DNA of 64,000 bases from GCA-020343675 sp964462945 (GCA_964462945.1 CAYWZW010000016.1:1-64000), one strand, 5' to 3'; counted from the first letter of the stretch, positions 9,215 to 18,364 are shown. Numbers and translations are program-made. The notes: generated by a model not told the origin, from the letters alone.

Positions 9215-9295
9215 ACGGTTACGGCTCCGAGTGTCTCCCACGCAAACCGCCTCCCGGCTGTCGCGGGGCGGGGAGGGATGCTTGGGGAGTGGTTT
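9215..9295 (+). repeat. Dispersed repeat family C, copy 3
   Basis: GGTTACGGCTCCGAGTGTCT, then CCGCCTCCCGGCTGTCGCGG and GGCGGGGAGGG. It is the only recognisable thing in the 9102-9370 gap, just after the 3' end of the RRM gene. Confidence 0.75.
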
Positions 9296-9370
9296 GAAGA
9301 TATTTGCCGTTTTGTGAGTGCTTCGTTTCTCTTGAACCGAGGACAAAAAGGGCTAAGACGATACCGGTTG

Positions 9371-9721
9371 TTAACGGCGACGTCTGCCACAAGGGCCGCC
9401 AGAATTACCTCCCCGGCCCCCATCCGCTCGGCCTGCTGTGCCAGAACCACTTCGCTTACGCCTGATGCTACGAGCCTTTGCATTCGTCCGACTCTTTTCG
9501 ACCTTGATCCTCTGTCCCCTTAAGTCCTTACCATTCGTTTCTTGGATGGCCTTTCTGGCCTGGCTGGCTGAGGACATTATTACAAACCCGAATCGTCGTG
9601 ATTTGCCCGTTGCTGGGTCCATTGCGATGGTAACGGATCTGACTCGGCCGAAGCTCTCAAAAGCTTGACGCAATTCGTCTTCGGTTGTCTCACCTGACAA
9701 GTTTCGTACAAAGATTTTCAT
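9371..9721 (-). CDS. RRM-type RNA-binding protein
   Basis: 116 aa. Residues 1-77 form one RNA recognition motif: RNP2 is IFVRNL (residues 3-8), a perfect match, and RNP1 is RRFGFVIM (near residue 43), with the second position R instead of the usual G. The tail is rich in G and R (GRADGGRGGNSGG), as in bacterial glycine-rich cold-shock-type RRM proteins. It starts 8 nt after the stop of the prepilin-like gene at 9730, so the two are probably co-transcribed. Confidence 0.85.
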   Translation of the reverse strand: MKIFVRNLSGETTEDELRQAFESFGRVRSVTIAMDPATGKSRRFGFVIMSSASQARKAIQETNGKDLRGQRIKVEKSRTNAKARSIRRKRSGSGTAGRADGGRGGNSGGPCGRRRR

Positions 9722-9729
9722 TTCGTCTC

Positions 9730-10641
9730 TTAATATCCCAATCTGCCCCAGATGGCTTCCTGCATCTTCTTCAAATCAGCCAGACCCTCGTCGGTAGTAG
9801 GAGTATAGTTATACGGCGGGTTCGCCATCTTACCGACCCGTATCGTCTCTGCTCCTCTGTACTTCCAGTAGTCGCTGTGGCCGTCAGCGAAAGAGACGTT
9901 CGTGCCGTCCCCATGTCGGACAAACGGAGGGTCCCACCATCTGGGCGTAACGTAGTGAATCGCATAGCTATCCGGACTGATCCGCCCTTCATCAAGAAAA
10001 ACGAGTCTATAAGCCGGAGCGGGGACGGTGATCTCTGATCTCCTCTTGACCATCAAGACCGTCCTGCCCACTCTCACTCCCTGGTTACCGATATACGTTC
10101 CAGTTGCATCGAAACAGCCGTTCATCCCATAGCCTGTGGAGTACGTGCGCATCTCTCCACGAATACCGGTTGGGCACCGGTACACCTTTTCGGCTCTGCA
10201 GTACGGAAACAGCGCTCCGACTCGGATGGCCTGCATTTGTATGTCAAGCGGTCGTTGTTCTCCCTGCGCGAAACCAGAGGCGCAGTCGTTGCCTACCCAG
10301 TAGGGCTCGCCCTTGTGAGGACCCGATGTGGGCACAGGCGCGGCGGGGGCGGCGGTAGGGTTCCAATAGGCTTCGCCGTTGACAATCCTGTCGTCGTTTT
10401 CATCGGCATACATCATCCAGCCAAGTGTAAGTGTCTTTAGATGATTAAGGCAAACCGCCCGTCGGCCCTGCTCTCTGGCCCGATTCAGTGTGGGCATGAG
10501 CAGGGCCATCAGCATTGCGAGGATGGCGATTACCACCAAAAGCTCAATTAACGTAAACGCCTCTTGAAATCTGCCACTTCCGCGATTGGAAACCTTCACT
10601 TCTGCCAGGGTAAACTCACTTTCTTGTCCTTGCCTGCCCAT
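9730..10641 (-). CDS. Prepilin-like protein with N-terminal methylation site (H-x-D-G type)
   Basis: 303 aa. A type IV prepilin signal EAFTLIELLVVIAIL starts near residue 27; cleavage after A28 would leave F1 and E5, as required by the prepilin peptidase. A hydrophobic helix runs to about residue 50 and NRAREQGRR follows. The C-terminal part has HGDGTNVSFADGH, the H-x-D-G hallmark of the large planctomycete pseudopilin-like families. The start ATG follows AAAGGAGCC, so the long 28-residue leader seems real. A paralogue of 253 aa is encoded at 41028. Its role in a pilus-like or secretion structure is inferred only. Confidence 0.85.
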   Translation of the reverse strand: MGRQGQESEFTLAEVKVSNRGSGRFQEAFTLIELLVVIAILAMLMALLMPTLNRAREQGRRAVCLNHLKTLTLGWMMYADENDDRIVNGEAYWNPTAAPAAPVPTSGPHKGEPYWVGNDCASGFAQGEQRPLDIQMQAIRVGALFPYCRAEKVYRCPTGIRGEMRTYSTGYGMNGCFDATGTYIGNQGVRVGRTVLMVKRRSEITVPAPAYRLVFLDEGRISPDSYAIHYVTPRWWDPPFVRHGDGTNVSFADGHSDYWKYRGAETIRVGKMANPPYNYTPTTDEGLADLKKMQEAIWGRLGY

Positions 10642-10681
10642 AATAAGGCTCCTTTATTGGCAATCGTCCTCGGGTATCCTG

Positions 10682-10710
10682 AGAGTATTGGCCGACGCAC
10701 CCAATGTCAA
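10682..10710 (-). promoter_or_regulatory. Possible promoter of the prepilin-RRM operon
   Basis: On the minus strand TTGACA (10710-10705) and TACTCT (10687-10682) are 17 bp apart, about 40 nt before the start at 10641. The -10 box matches the consensus poorly. Confidence 0.4.
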
Positions 10711-10904
10711 TGGGCGGGTTAAACCCGGTCAGTCATGATCGGGTCAGAACCAGCCAGTATTCTCTCCTGTTTCGTACACTTTCTGCCATATTATGATCTC
10801 CTGTATCTTAATCAGATGTTGCGCCAGCGGTGTGGAAACGAATCAAAGTTCGCTGGCAGATATTATAGAAGAAATCGACGTACAGAACAAGACGCACGTC
10901 CCGC

Positions 10905-11000
10905 GTCGGAACAATCTTCAACCATCCCGGGCTACCGCTCCGGGTCTCTCCAACAAACCGCCCTCCCGGCTGTCGCGGGTCGGGGTGGCCGCGGTGGGGA
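10905..11000 (+). repeat. Dispersed repeat family C, copy 4
   Basis: CGTCGGAACAATCTTCAACC, GGGCTACCGCTCCGGGTCTC, then CCCTCCCGGCTGTCGCGGGT and CGGGGTGGC. It lies head to tail with copy 5. Confidence 0.75.
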
Positions 11001-11020
11001 TAGGGTGGACAGAACAAGCC

Positions 11021-11165
11021 TCAGGTCCCGCGTCGGAACAACCTTCGGCAACGCAACACTACCGCTCCCACTCTCCTCACAAACCGCCTTGCGGCTGTCG
11101 CGGGGTGGCGAGGGGTGGTTATTCTCTGGCGCCGTGTCTGCGAAGCAGGTCGGCGTTACCGTGGA
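11021..11165 (+). repeat. Dispersed repeat family C, copy 5, with ankyrin-type gene tail
   Basis: The core at 11085-11112 is followed by a segment that on the minus strand reads NADLLRRHGARE then TAA, the usual last residues of an ankyrin-repeat protein. The tail has no upstream gene attached. Copies 4 and 5 form a direct pair about 115 bp apart. Confidence 0.7.
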
Positions 11166-11600
11166 TTCGGCGAGACGGTGAGCGCCCGGGACGAGCGACG
11201 GAGCCGTAGCCTATGCGGCGGGTTCGGACTGATGAATCGGGGGGCCATGCTCAAGCCCTTGGATTCAGACTGATGAGCTGCAAGAGCCATGGTCGAGGCG
11301 GCGGATTCACGCGGCGACCTTGGAGGTCAGCGCAGAAAAATAGGCGATAGCAGGGAGCTGCTACCGCCATGGGACGTATATTTGTACCGACTGCACTGGC
11401 GAGCCTCGGCTCTTCCCTAAGCCCTTGGCCTCGGTCCGTCGTAAGCTCGGCCAGTGCCTCTACAAGCAAGAGTTATGGTCTTTTTCATACTCATTATCGG
11501 ATACAACGGCAACTGAGCTTGGGAAAAAGTCGGAGGCAACTCCGCGAAGGAAATGGGTAGGAAACTATCCCCAAGCGCACGGTTGATGCGGTGGCGAGCC
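11166..11600. other. Gap without a recognisable gene
   Basis: Open frames exist on both strands, but none has a ribosome binding site and protein-like composition together. Short imperfect repeats of GGATTCAGACTGATGAGC type occur at about 11220-11280. Confidence 0.4.
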
Positions 11601-11604
11601 GTCA

Positions 11605-11665
11605 CGAGCCAGGACCGAGGCTGGGGATTATTCCTTCGCCCCGTGCTGACGCAGGAGTTAGGCGA
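11605..11665 (-). pseudogene. Orphan ankyrin-type gene tail
   Basis: On the minus strand the DNA reads IA, stop, LLRQHGAKE then TAA: the ADLLRxHGAKE ending with a stop inside it. It matches the tails in repeat C copies 5, 11 and 12. Confidence 0.5.
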
Positions 11666-11674
11666 TGAAGGTGC

Positions 11675-11770
11675 TACTCGACGCGGAACAACCATCGTCA
11701 AGTCCAGGGCTCCCGTTCCGGGTCTCCCACACAAACCGCCTCCCGGCAGTCGCGGGGAGAGGTGGGGTGG
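11675..11770 (+). repeat. Dispersed repeat family C, copy 6
   Basis: ACGCGGAACAACCATCGTCA leader, GGGCTCCCGTTCCGGGTCTC, then CCGCCTCCCGGCAGTCGCGG. Confidence 0.75.
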
Positions 11771-11999
11771 AATGCAGTGGGGTTTGCTATTAATGTGAAC
11801 GGATTCTGTAGACGCGCACAAAAAAGGAGACACAGGCGATTACGATCAGCTTTTCCTCACCTCGTCTCCATATTGCATAGTGCCTTTACTCGCATTAGCT
11901 TGAGTAATGCGTCATGGCGAAAGCCGCCTTACCTGCACTCACAACACAAAAAGTATACAAAATATCAACAGCTTTGTCAACCAAATAATGCTCATGTCA

Positions 12000-12110
12000 C
12001 CGCGGCAACGCGGAACGACCGTCGTAGATTCCAGGGCTACCGTTCCGGCTCTCTCCATGCAAACCGCCTCCCGGCCGTCGCGGGTCGGGGTGGTTGGGAG
12101 GGTGGTCTGA
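12000..12110 (+). repeat. Dispersed repeat family C, copy 7
   Basis: AACGCGGAACGACCGTCGTA leader, GGGCTACCGTTCCGGCTCTC, then CCGCCTCCCGGCCGTCGCGG and GTCGGGGTGG. Nothing else is recognised between 11771 and 12263. Confidence 0.75.
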
Positions 12111-12263
12111 GGAACGTGGGTTTGAGAAGGCAAAAAGGCGGTGTCTGCGCCTTGTGGAAAAAGCGTTACCTGCGCCATCTCGGATGGCACTTAATTGTGG
12201 ACTCAAAAGGTTCATTTTGCGAAGGAAGGAGGTTGATAGTGTGTTGAATGCACACTATCGCAT

Positions 12264-12312
12264 AAGCCCCTGCTTAAGTGAAGTCTCTCCTCCAAGCAGG
12301 GGCTTCTTCAAT
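12264..12312. terminator. Strong hairpin, probable terminator
   Basis: AAGCCCCTGCTT (12264-12275) and AAGCAGGGGCTT (12294-12305) form a perfect 12-bp stem with an 18-nt loop, followed by CTTCTTCAA. It lies about 155 bp past the 3' end of the minus-strand glycosidase gene; no T-run follows on that strand, so its direction is uncertain. Confidence 0.6.
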
Positions 12313-12459
12313 GTCGAGAGGGTGTAGGCTACCCTTGGAAACAACTTCTCCCGGCATTAATCGACTATATTGAAAGAACGACATGGAACAACCTTATCTA
12401 TCTCTTGCGGCAAGAAGGTACAATGGTCAAGAATACTCCCAATAGAATGCAGATTGAGT

Positions 12460-14895
12460 TCACTTTTTCGTAACGATCAACCATAGCTCTGCTACCTGGG
12501 CACCTCGTTCGCCTTCTGCACACGTCCAGGTCAGTTTCACTCTCCCGTCTCTGGTCGCTTCATGCGGAATCGGGAATTCACTAATAGGAGTGGTTCCGGT
12601 TTCTCTCATTTCGTGGATTTGGAATTTGTCATCCGCGGTCAATCGAATTTTCGCTTGGAACCGTCCGGTGTAGGCCACTCTAAGAACATAGCTTGAGTGG
12701 GGATCCAAGTCTTCATAGACGACACTCAAAGGCGTTTCATAGAGGGTAGTTACTTGATTCATCCATGCCAACGGTATGGCCATTCCGTCGAAGCCTACCG
12801 CTTGTACCGTATGAACCCATTCCTGGCCTCGTAGTCCTGCGCCGAAACTTACTTGAGGTGATCGCAGGCTGCCCGGATCTTCTTCCCACGCCGGGTACTT
12901 CGTGAGCCGGGAAGTGTCTACAGACTGTCCCAGATTATCGTAAAAACCACCTGGTCCGGGGTTGTCCCAATTAAGCAATTGATCGATGGACGCGAGCTTT
13001 GCTTGCTCGTCTTCCGCGTGCTGGATCCTTTCGAATTGTGATAACAGCCAAATGACATTACTTAATGGAGTATCAATGTAATCCATAAAGTCACCCCGCC
13101 CCGGCGCCGCTTTGTGTTTTTTCACTGAGGTTTGTGAGCCAATTGCTTCAAATAGATAATCCGCAATTTCCCAGCAGCGCTCTTTATAATCTTGAGCAAC
13201 CGGTTTGGCCCACGTTTGGTTCAAAACGGATTGAGCCGCCTCTATTTTTTCCTGGCTGCCGACTTTAGCAGCGTCTCGCAAAACTTCTCTGGCTTGCGAC
13301 TCCAGCGCTGTTTCATGGATGAGCCGCTCTCGAATATAGGCATCATAGTAAGCGCGCAGCAGCCCCATTTGGAAGCGGTAGTTTTTCGCAACATCAGGTG
13401 GCAACTGTTTTTCCAGACTCTTCCATTGCTTCAGTGTTACCTCAACAGACTTGTTGGCGACCAGAGGCCCTTGCCAGTTTCTTTCCAGGGCTAATATTCC
13501 CTGCGCAATGCCTTCCGACACATCGGGGTGAATGAAGAACCGGCCGTATTCTCTTAAAGTCTCGATAACCGGAGTTTCCGGGTTCCAGTCCTGGTCGCTC
13601 CAGATGAATTTGTTCACATCATCGTTAATCCCTTCGGAATAGCTAATACTGCCGCTGGCAAACTCATCCAGAACATTATGAATTACTTTTTCTGCGACCG
13701 GACGCGGATTGTAACATTCCCGTCCCAGCGTCATGGCAAAAGCTAAATCCCAGTCTTTTACCGGGTACTGGCAACTGATACTGTGAGTGATATCGGGATA
13801 ACGACGGATGGGAATCGCTGGATCTACGATTTTCCGAATTTCAGGTAGAGGCGTTTTTACCCAGGGCCCAAATACGACCCCACCGAACCAAGGATATTTC
13901 AGATTGACATTCCTGTAAAAAGTATCCAACCATTCCCTGGTAGGACGAAACGCCTGGGGAGACACCCAGATTTTCGCCCTTGGATGATGCTTGTTAAGGA
14001 CTTCAGCTACTCTGTCCAGCCATGCGAAGAGAACATCGGGATGTAAGTCTCCGGGATCACCGCCGGGAACAAAAACAGCATCAATGCGTTTCAACTTTTC
14101 GAAAATGTCTTCTCTCTCCTGTAGTTCTTCTCGAATGGAATCCGGGTGCGTATAATCGTTTCCCATGTTCGGATACCAGATCCAGACATCCATTCCATAG
14201 GAATCGATGATTTCTGCCTGTTTGATCATCATTTCGATGGGGGCAAGTTTCATGTGCGGACTCGTCGGAGCATCGTCGCTTCTCGGCGGTATGATTTCGA
14301 TGCTATTGGCGCCGAAAAGAGCCAGCTCCCGAATGTATTGGTCGAACTGTGCCGGGCTCCAGGCATCATAGGCGTTCGTCTTGGGCCGGTATCCGAGCTG
14401 GTGCCCGCGAATAGGGTATCGAGGGGAAGTAGTGATGTCCAGATCTCCTGTGACTGAGATCGAACCAGGTATCATACGGAGAGCGCGGAGTAATTTTCCA
14501 ATGCCATAAAGGACGCCTCGCGGATCATTCCCCGCCACGAATATTGCATTTTCCTTAATTGAAAGTCGAAATCCTTCCTTACCGAGGGCCTGCCCGTCTT
14601 CAAGAATATCTGAATACGGACCCGCGAGAATCTTCATTTGTCCTGTTTGTCCAACAGCGATGACTGACCGTTGATTCTTTGGCCACTCTGTTAAGGTATT
14701 CAATTGAATACCTGTTCTTTTCTGTATCTCTTCCCGGAGGACGGTTATCGCTTTGTGCTCTAATCTTTCTAATTCTGGGGGCGTAACGATGACGCTATTC
14801 GTGAAGTCAAGATTCGCACTTGAGGCCGGCGAAACTAAAGGAAACATGAGAACTAAAAATGATAGTCCGAGGATATAGAAACTTTTGAACGGCAT
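12460..14895 (-). CDS. Secreted alpha-glucuronidase-like glycoside hydrolase
   Basis: 811 aa from the ATG at 14895, chosen because AGGAGG lies at 14902-14907; an upstream TTG at 14910 would put the ribosome binding site inside the gene. Signal peptide at residues 1-27. Residues about 30-150 resemble the small N-terminal domain shared by GH67 alpha-glucuronidases and GH20 hexosaminidases (ITVLREEIQKRTG ... GYGIGKLLRALRM-like segment). A TIM-barrel-like region follows from YPIRGHQLGYRPKTNAYD, with WIWYPNMGND and FVPGGDPGD. The last 130 residues look like a beta-sandwich. An aldolase gene lies 20 nt upstream in the same direction, suggesting release and breakdown of uronic or aldonic sugars. The exact GH family is uncertain. 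Confidence 0.75.
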   Translation of the reverse strand: MPFKSFYILGLSFLVLMFPLVSPASSANLDFTNSVIVTPPELERLEHKAITVLREEIQKRTGIQLNTLTEWPKNQRSVIAVGQTGQMKILAGPYSDILEDGQALGKEGFRLSIKENAIFVAGNDPRGVLYGIGKLLRALRMIPGSISVTGDLDITTSPRYPIRGHQLGYRPKTNAYDAWSPAQFDQYIRELALFGANSIEIIPPRSDDAPTSPHMKLAPIEMMIKQAEIIDSYGMDVWIWYPNMGNDYTHPDSIREELQEREDIFEKLKRIDAVFVPGGDPGDLHPDVLFAWLDRVAEVLNKHHPRAKIWVSPQAFRPTREWLDTFYRNVNLKYPWFGGVVFGPWVKTPLPEIRKIVDPAIPIRRYPDITHSISCQYPVKDWDLAFAMTLGRECYNPRPVAEKVIHNVLDEFASGSISYSEGINDDVNKFIWSDQDWNPETPVIETLREYGRFFIHPDVSEGIAQGILALERNWQGPLVANKSVEVTLKQWKSLEKQLPPDVAKNYRFQMGLLRAYYDAYIRERLIHETALESQAREVLRDAAKVGSQEKIEAAQSVLNQTWAKPVAQDYKERCWEIADYLFEAIGSQTSVKKHKAAPGRGDFMDYIDTPLSNVIWLLSQFERIQHAEDEQAKLASIDQLLNWDNPGPGGFYDNLGQSVDTSRLTKYPAWEEDPGSLRSPQVSFGAGLRGQEWVHTVQAVGFDGMAIPLAWMNQVTTLYETPLSVVYEDLDPHSSYVLRVAYTGRFQAKIRLTADDKFQIHEMRETGTTPISEFPIPHEATRDGRVKLTWTCAEGERGAQVAELWLIVTKK

Positions 14896-14915
14896 AAAAG
14901 ACCTCCTCAAACTTC

Positions 14916-15737
14916 TTACAAAACGCCCCTATCGTTTTCTTCCCTTGTTGTATTATCTCCCTCCCTCAAAGCGTGACGAATTGCCGTGATATCCTCTTTC
15001 AATCTTTGCTGGAACAGAGCGATATCGGAGCTGTGCATTATGATGTTTGCACCGGCTTTGGCCCATTTAATCTGTAATTCTGCCTCTTGGGAGAAATGAA
15101 CACCCGCGCCTAACCCTTTTTTCCTGACCTTGGAAATGATTTGTCTGACGACATCCTCGAATCGGGGATCGTCATATTGTTCGGGCAATCCAAGACTGAT
15201 AGACAGATCATGGGGGCCTACGATGACCCCATCGAGACCGGGTTCGGCCAAGATAGGTTCTAATCTTTCCAAAGCCGGGACACTCTCGACATTGATCATC
15301 AAGAAGTTTTCTTTATTCCAATCTCTCAGATAGTCTTTAAGTTCGGGTGTAAGAGAATCTTGTTTTTGCAATGCTTCTCTCAACCGCTCCCCTTTCAACG
15401 GACGCAGTTTTGTAGCACCAACCAGCTCTCTGACCTGCTCTGGAGATTCAATATAAGGAGCAAGAACTCCTGAGGCTCCTCCATCAAGGACTTTACGGGC
15501 CTCATGCGGATCGGGAGAAGCGATACGCACGAGCGGGGGTAATCCATGCCCTTTGTAAGCCAGACACATTTGAGCAAGGACAGTTCTGTCAAAAGGAGTG
15601 TGTTCCGTATCGATAAATACAAAATCCACCCCTGCTCTTTTGACTGCCGAAGGCCATAGAGGGGAAGGGGAAAGAACCGCGGTCCCATAAAGGCGTTTGC
15701 CTTTCTTAAGGCGGTCTAAGAATTCTTTGGAATCCAT
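14916..15737 (-). CDS. HpcH/HpaI-family aldolase (class II, pyruvate-type)
   Basis: 273 aa from the ATG at 15737; a TTG at 15764 is possible but neither has a clear ribosome binding site. The (beta/alpha)8 family motifs are present: GVDFVFIDTEHTPFD at the N-terminus, GGASGVLAPYIESPEQ, INVESVPALERLEPIL with the metal-binding Glu, and VGPHDLSISLG with the metal-binding Asp. Family enzymes cleave 2-keto-3-deoxy sugar acids or 4-hydroxy-2-ketoheptanedioate to pyruvate and an aldehyde. It has no signal peptide, so it is cytoplasmic. It is the first gene of a two-gene unit with the exported glycosidase, fitting a uronate or aldonate route. Confidence 0.88.
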   Translation of the reverse strand: MDSKEFLDRLKKGKRLYGTAVLSPSPLWPSAVKRAGVDFVFIDTEHTPFDRTVLAQMCLAYKGHGLPPLVRIASPDPHEARKVLDGGASGVLAPYIESPEQVRELVGATKLRPLKGERLREALQKQDSLTPELKDYLRDWNKENFLMINVESVPALERLEPILAEPGLDGVIVGPHDLSISLGLPEQYDDPRFEDVVRQIISKVRKKGLGAGVHFSQEAELQIKWAKAGANIIMHSSDIALFQQRLKEDITAIRHALREGDNTTREENDRGVL

Positions 15738-15996
15738 GTACTTATCCCAAATTCTAAATATCAAGAGGATGAATTGTAACTACGGCGATTTTATCACATA
15801 GATCTCTGGGAGTAAAGATGCTGCTGCTTGCAGGGCAGGGGGGTTTTGTGGAAAATGTGATTGCAGAATTTCTGTACTGTCGCCTCGCTTTTGTTGTTGC
15901 AGGATATGCTCCGAATCATCAAAATAGTGCTTGGAACAGTCAGTGGACGTTCTCGTTAACAAGCATAAAACGTTAATTGAACAAGGAGGTGCTAAG

Positions 15997-16179
15997 ATGG
16001 CAGGCAAGGAAATTCTGGTTGTTGCAAGCAAAGTCAAGGCCCACATCAAGAGCAAGAAGATGATGAGTTCGTCCGATGCAATTGCTGCTCTGAGTGACAA
16101 GGTTTACGTGATGTTGGATGAAGCTGCCACAAGAACAAAGGCGAACCGTCGCAGTACAGTTAAGCCACAGGATCTGTAA
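15997..16179 (+). CDS. Small bacterial histone-fold protein
   Basis: 60 aa from the ATG at 15997, preceded by the strong AAGGAGGT at 15983-15990. The sequence has the singlet histone-fold plan: short helix 1 (LVVASKVKAHIKSK), long helix 2 (SSDAIAALSDKVYVMLDEAA), and loop plus helix 3 start (NRRSTVKPQDL). The ending R-S-T-V-x-x-x-D-L matches the R-K-T-[IV]-x-x-x-D-[IL] of archaeal histones and of the small bacterial histones such as that of Bdellovibrio. It is lysine- and arginine-rich. It probably binds DNA as a dimer and acts as a nucleoid protein, by inference. It stands alone between divergent groups. Confidence 0.72.
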   Translation: MAGKEILVVASKVKAHIKSKKMMSSSDAIAALSDKVYVMLDEAATRTKANRRSTVKPQDL

Positions 16180-16209
16180 GCCTTGACTGTAGTTGAAAAA
16201 GAATCTGCG

Positions 16210-16300
16210 TCACAATGACCATAAGCCATCCAGGGCTCCCGCCCCAGCTCTATCCCAAACCGTTTCCTGGCTGTCGCGGGTCGGGGTGGGCGTGGGTGTC
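16210..16300 (+). repeat. Dispersed repeat family C, copy 8
   Basis: CCAGGGCTCCCGCCCCAGCT, then CCGTTTCCTGGCTGTCGCGG and GTCGGGGTGG. It lies 30 nt after the histone-like gene. Confidence 0.7.
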
Positions 16301-16434
16301 ACCAACGGCTGGGGTGACGATCTCAGACTGGCTCGCCTGCCTGAGGACGTCAAACAGCAAATGATCCGGGACATCAACCGCTCGTGAGCGGACGAAGGTT
16401 GTCCGTGTGAAGCATCAATCAAGGAGGTTTACTT

Positions 16435-18018
16435 ATGGTTAAGAGAATGAAGCGAAATACGGTTGCTTGTCTTCTATTGTGGCTTTTTCTGCCGATAGCA
16501 GTCTCATCGCTATCTGCCCAAGACCTGGATGCTCTAATGGAGGTTCAGCCCGGGCGGGCGCGAGCCGTGACCTCGACCGATCCGAATTTTTCAGGTAATG
16601 CCGACCGGATCAAGTACATCAGACCCGGAGAAACCAAGGTCTTGGCGGACATCAAGGGGCCAGCTGTCATCCGGCACATCTGGCTGACCTTCAACGAAGC
16701 GCGGCCGAACTGGCTCGAGGCGACGGGCTCGGCTGCGCCGAACGACATCGTCCTGCGCATGCATTGGGACGATGCAACTGAGCCTGCCGTTGAGGCCCCT
16801 ATCGGCGATTTCTTTGGAGCGGGGTTCGGCCGCCGATTGGAGCTGAAATCGGTCCCCGTCCAAGTCGAGGGCGGCGACGGCTACAACTGTTACTGGCCTA
16901 TGCCGTTCTTCAAGCGCGGCTTGATCACCGTCACCAATGAGGGTGCCAAAAACGTGCGGAGCTTCTACTTTCACATCGACCATACGCAAGAGGAAGCCCT
17001 CGCTCCGAAGACGGCCTATTTCTGTGCGCAGTATAATCAGGCATTTCCGGAGAAGCTGGGCCAGGACCATCTCATCGCCGACATACAGGGGCAAGGCCAC
17101 TACGTGGGGACTGTGATGTCCGTACGTTCCCGAAGCCCTTTCTGGTTCGGCGAGGGTGACGCCCGTTTCTACATCGATGGCGAGACGAAGCCTTCGATCC
17201 AGGGCACAGGCACCGAAGACTACTTCCTCATGGCGTGGGGCCTCAATCCGACCTCCTTCCCCTATTTCGGATGCACGTATATGAGCTCGGACTTCGAAGA
17301 CCTGGGCACGGAGTACTGCCTGTATAGGTGGCACATCGCTGATCCCATCCGCTTCGCAAAATCGTTGCGTTTTGAGATCGAACACACCGGCTGGATCACG
17401 GGGGATGAGACCGAGAGCGGCAAGACCGAGGGGCACGTCGAACGCGAGGACGATATTGCCACCGTCGCTTTTTGGTACCAAGTCGGTCAGCCCCGCCGGT
17501 TCACGGAGCTGCCGCCGCTTGCGCAGCGTCTCTTGCCGAACCTTGACATTATCATCGAAGGGAAGAGCCTGCTCGCAACCGCTAGGCGCTCACCCGGTGT
17601 TCTGGAACTCCAAAAGGGCTACGACTGGACTAGGGATGGGCAACTCTCCTTCATGCCGGCCTCAGACCGACCCGTTCTCGAAATTGACTTCAGCATCGAG
17701 AAAGAGGAATACCGTGGCCTGATCCTGCGCATGACTTATGGCGAGGACTATGGAATCTACAGAATCTTTCTCGATGGTAAGAACATCCGCCAGCCTGAGG
17801 ACTACATGGCAGGCGAGAAGATCGAGGACTACGATTTCTATGCGAGAGACCTCGAAGTGAAAGACCACTACCTTGGTAGCTTCAAACTTGCGCCGGGCAA
17901 GCACACGTTGCGATTTGAGTGCACGGGCCGCAACCCTCTCTCGAAAGGCAGCCACCTCGGACTGGATTCGGTCCGACTCCGGGAACGCTGGAACCGAAAG
18001 AGAAATTCCCTGTCTTGA
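16435..18018 (+). CDS. DUF2961 / GH172-type secreted protein
   Basis: 527 aa, ATG at 16435 after CAAGGAGGT. Signal peptide at residues 1-28 (hydrophobic LLLWLFLPIAVSS). The body matches the DUF2961 family: VIRHIWLTFNEARPNW, EAPIGDFFGAGFG, YNCYWPMPFFK and the family mark GTGTEDYF, followed by a C-terminal beta-sandwich (TYGEDYGIYRIFLDG ... HTLRFECTGRNP). DUF2961 proteins are now placed in GH172, trimeric enzymes acting on fructofuranosides or arabinofuranosides. It fits the glycan-degrading context. Confidence 0.88.
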   Translation: MVKRMKRNTVACLLLWLFLPIAVSSLSAQDLDALMEVQPGRARAVTSTDPNFSGNADRIKYIRPGETKVLADIKGPAVIRHIWLTFNEARPNWLEATGSAAPNDIVLRMHWDDATEPAVEAPIGDFFGAGFGRRLELKSVPVQVEGGDGYNCYWPMPFFKRGLITVTNEGAKNVRSFYFHIDHTQEEALAPKTAYFCAQYNQAFPEKLGQDHLIADIQGQGHYVGTVMSVRSRSPFWFGEGDARFYIDGETKPSIQGTGTEDYFLMAWGLNPTSFPYFGCTYMSSDFEDLGTEYCLYRWHIADPIRFAKSLRFEIEHTGWITGDETESGKTEGHVEREDDIATVAFWYQVGQPRRFTELPPLAQRLLPNLDIIIEGKSLLATARRSPGVLELQKGYDWTRDGQLSFMPASDRPVLEIDFSIEKEEYRGLILRMTYGEDYGIYRIFLDGKNIRQPEDYMAGEKIEDYDFYARDLEVKDHYLGSFKLAPGKHTLRFECTGRNPLSKGSHLGLDSVRLRERWNRKRNSLS

Positions 18019-18189
18019 TTCTATACCTTCTTGCAGGAGGCAAGAGAGCAAGGACGAAGGATCATTATGGTATACAGTGTTTTGAAGCCGGCCTGCTTCT
18101 CACGCCGACAACCCCCTACAAGTGGGTGGGTCACATCGAGCAGTGATCTGGCAGCTTGAGAAAGTTGTCAGATCTTCCTTTTTGGGGAT

Positions 18190-18360
18190 CGTTCATTGAA
18201 TACGATATTGTTAGTGAGAATAGCGTTTTTCAGGCAAAAAGCGGCCTATATTCGGGTTCAATCAGGGCAAAATCAGCGTCTGTGGAGACATTCTGGTGAC
18301 ACGCCTTGTCAAGGAAATTTGACGTTTTGTAGGTTAAGAAATTGGGGCTGTTTGATGGAC
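18190..18360 (+). repeat. Dispersed repeat family B, copy 2
   Basis: TTCATTGAATACGATATTG start, the GAGACATTCTGGTGACAC element and GTCAAGGAAATTTGACGTTT. It runs straight into the end of a TPR gene tail on the opposite strand (18365). Confidence 0.8.
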
Positions 18361-18364
18361 CATG

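Noticed and set aside
16591..17481. 296-codon minus-strand frame opposite the DUF2961 gene
   Set aside because: Low-complexity composition and no start signal; the plus strand has the full DUF2961 motifs.
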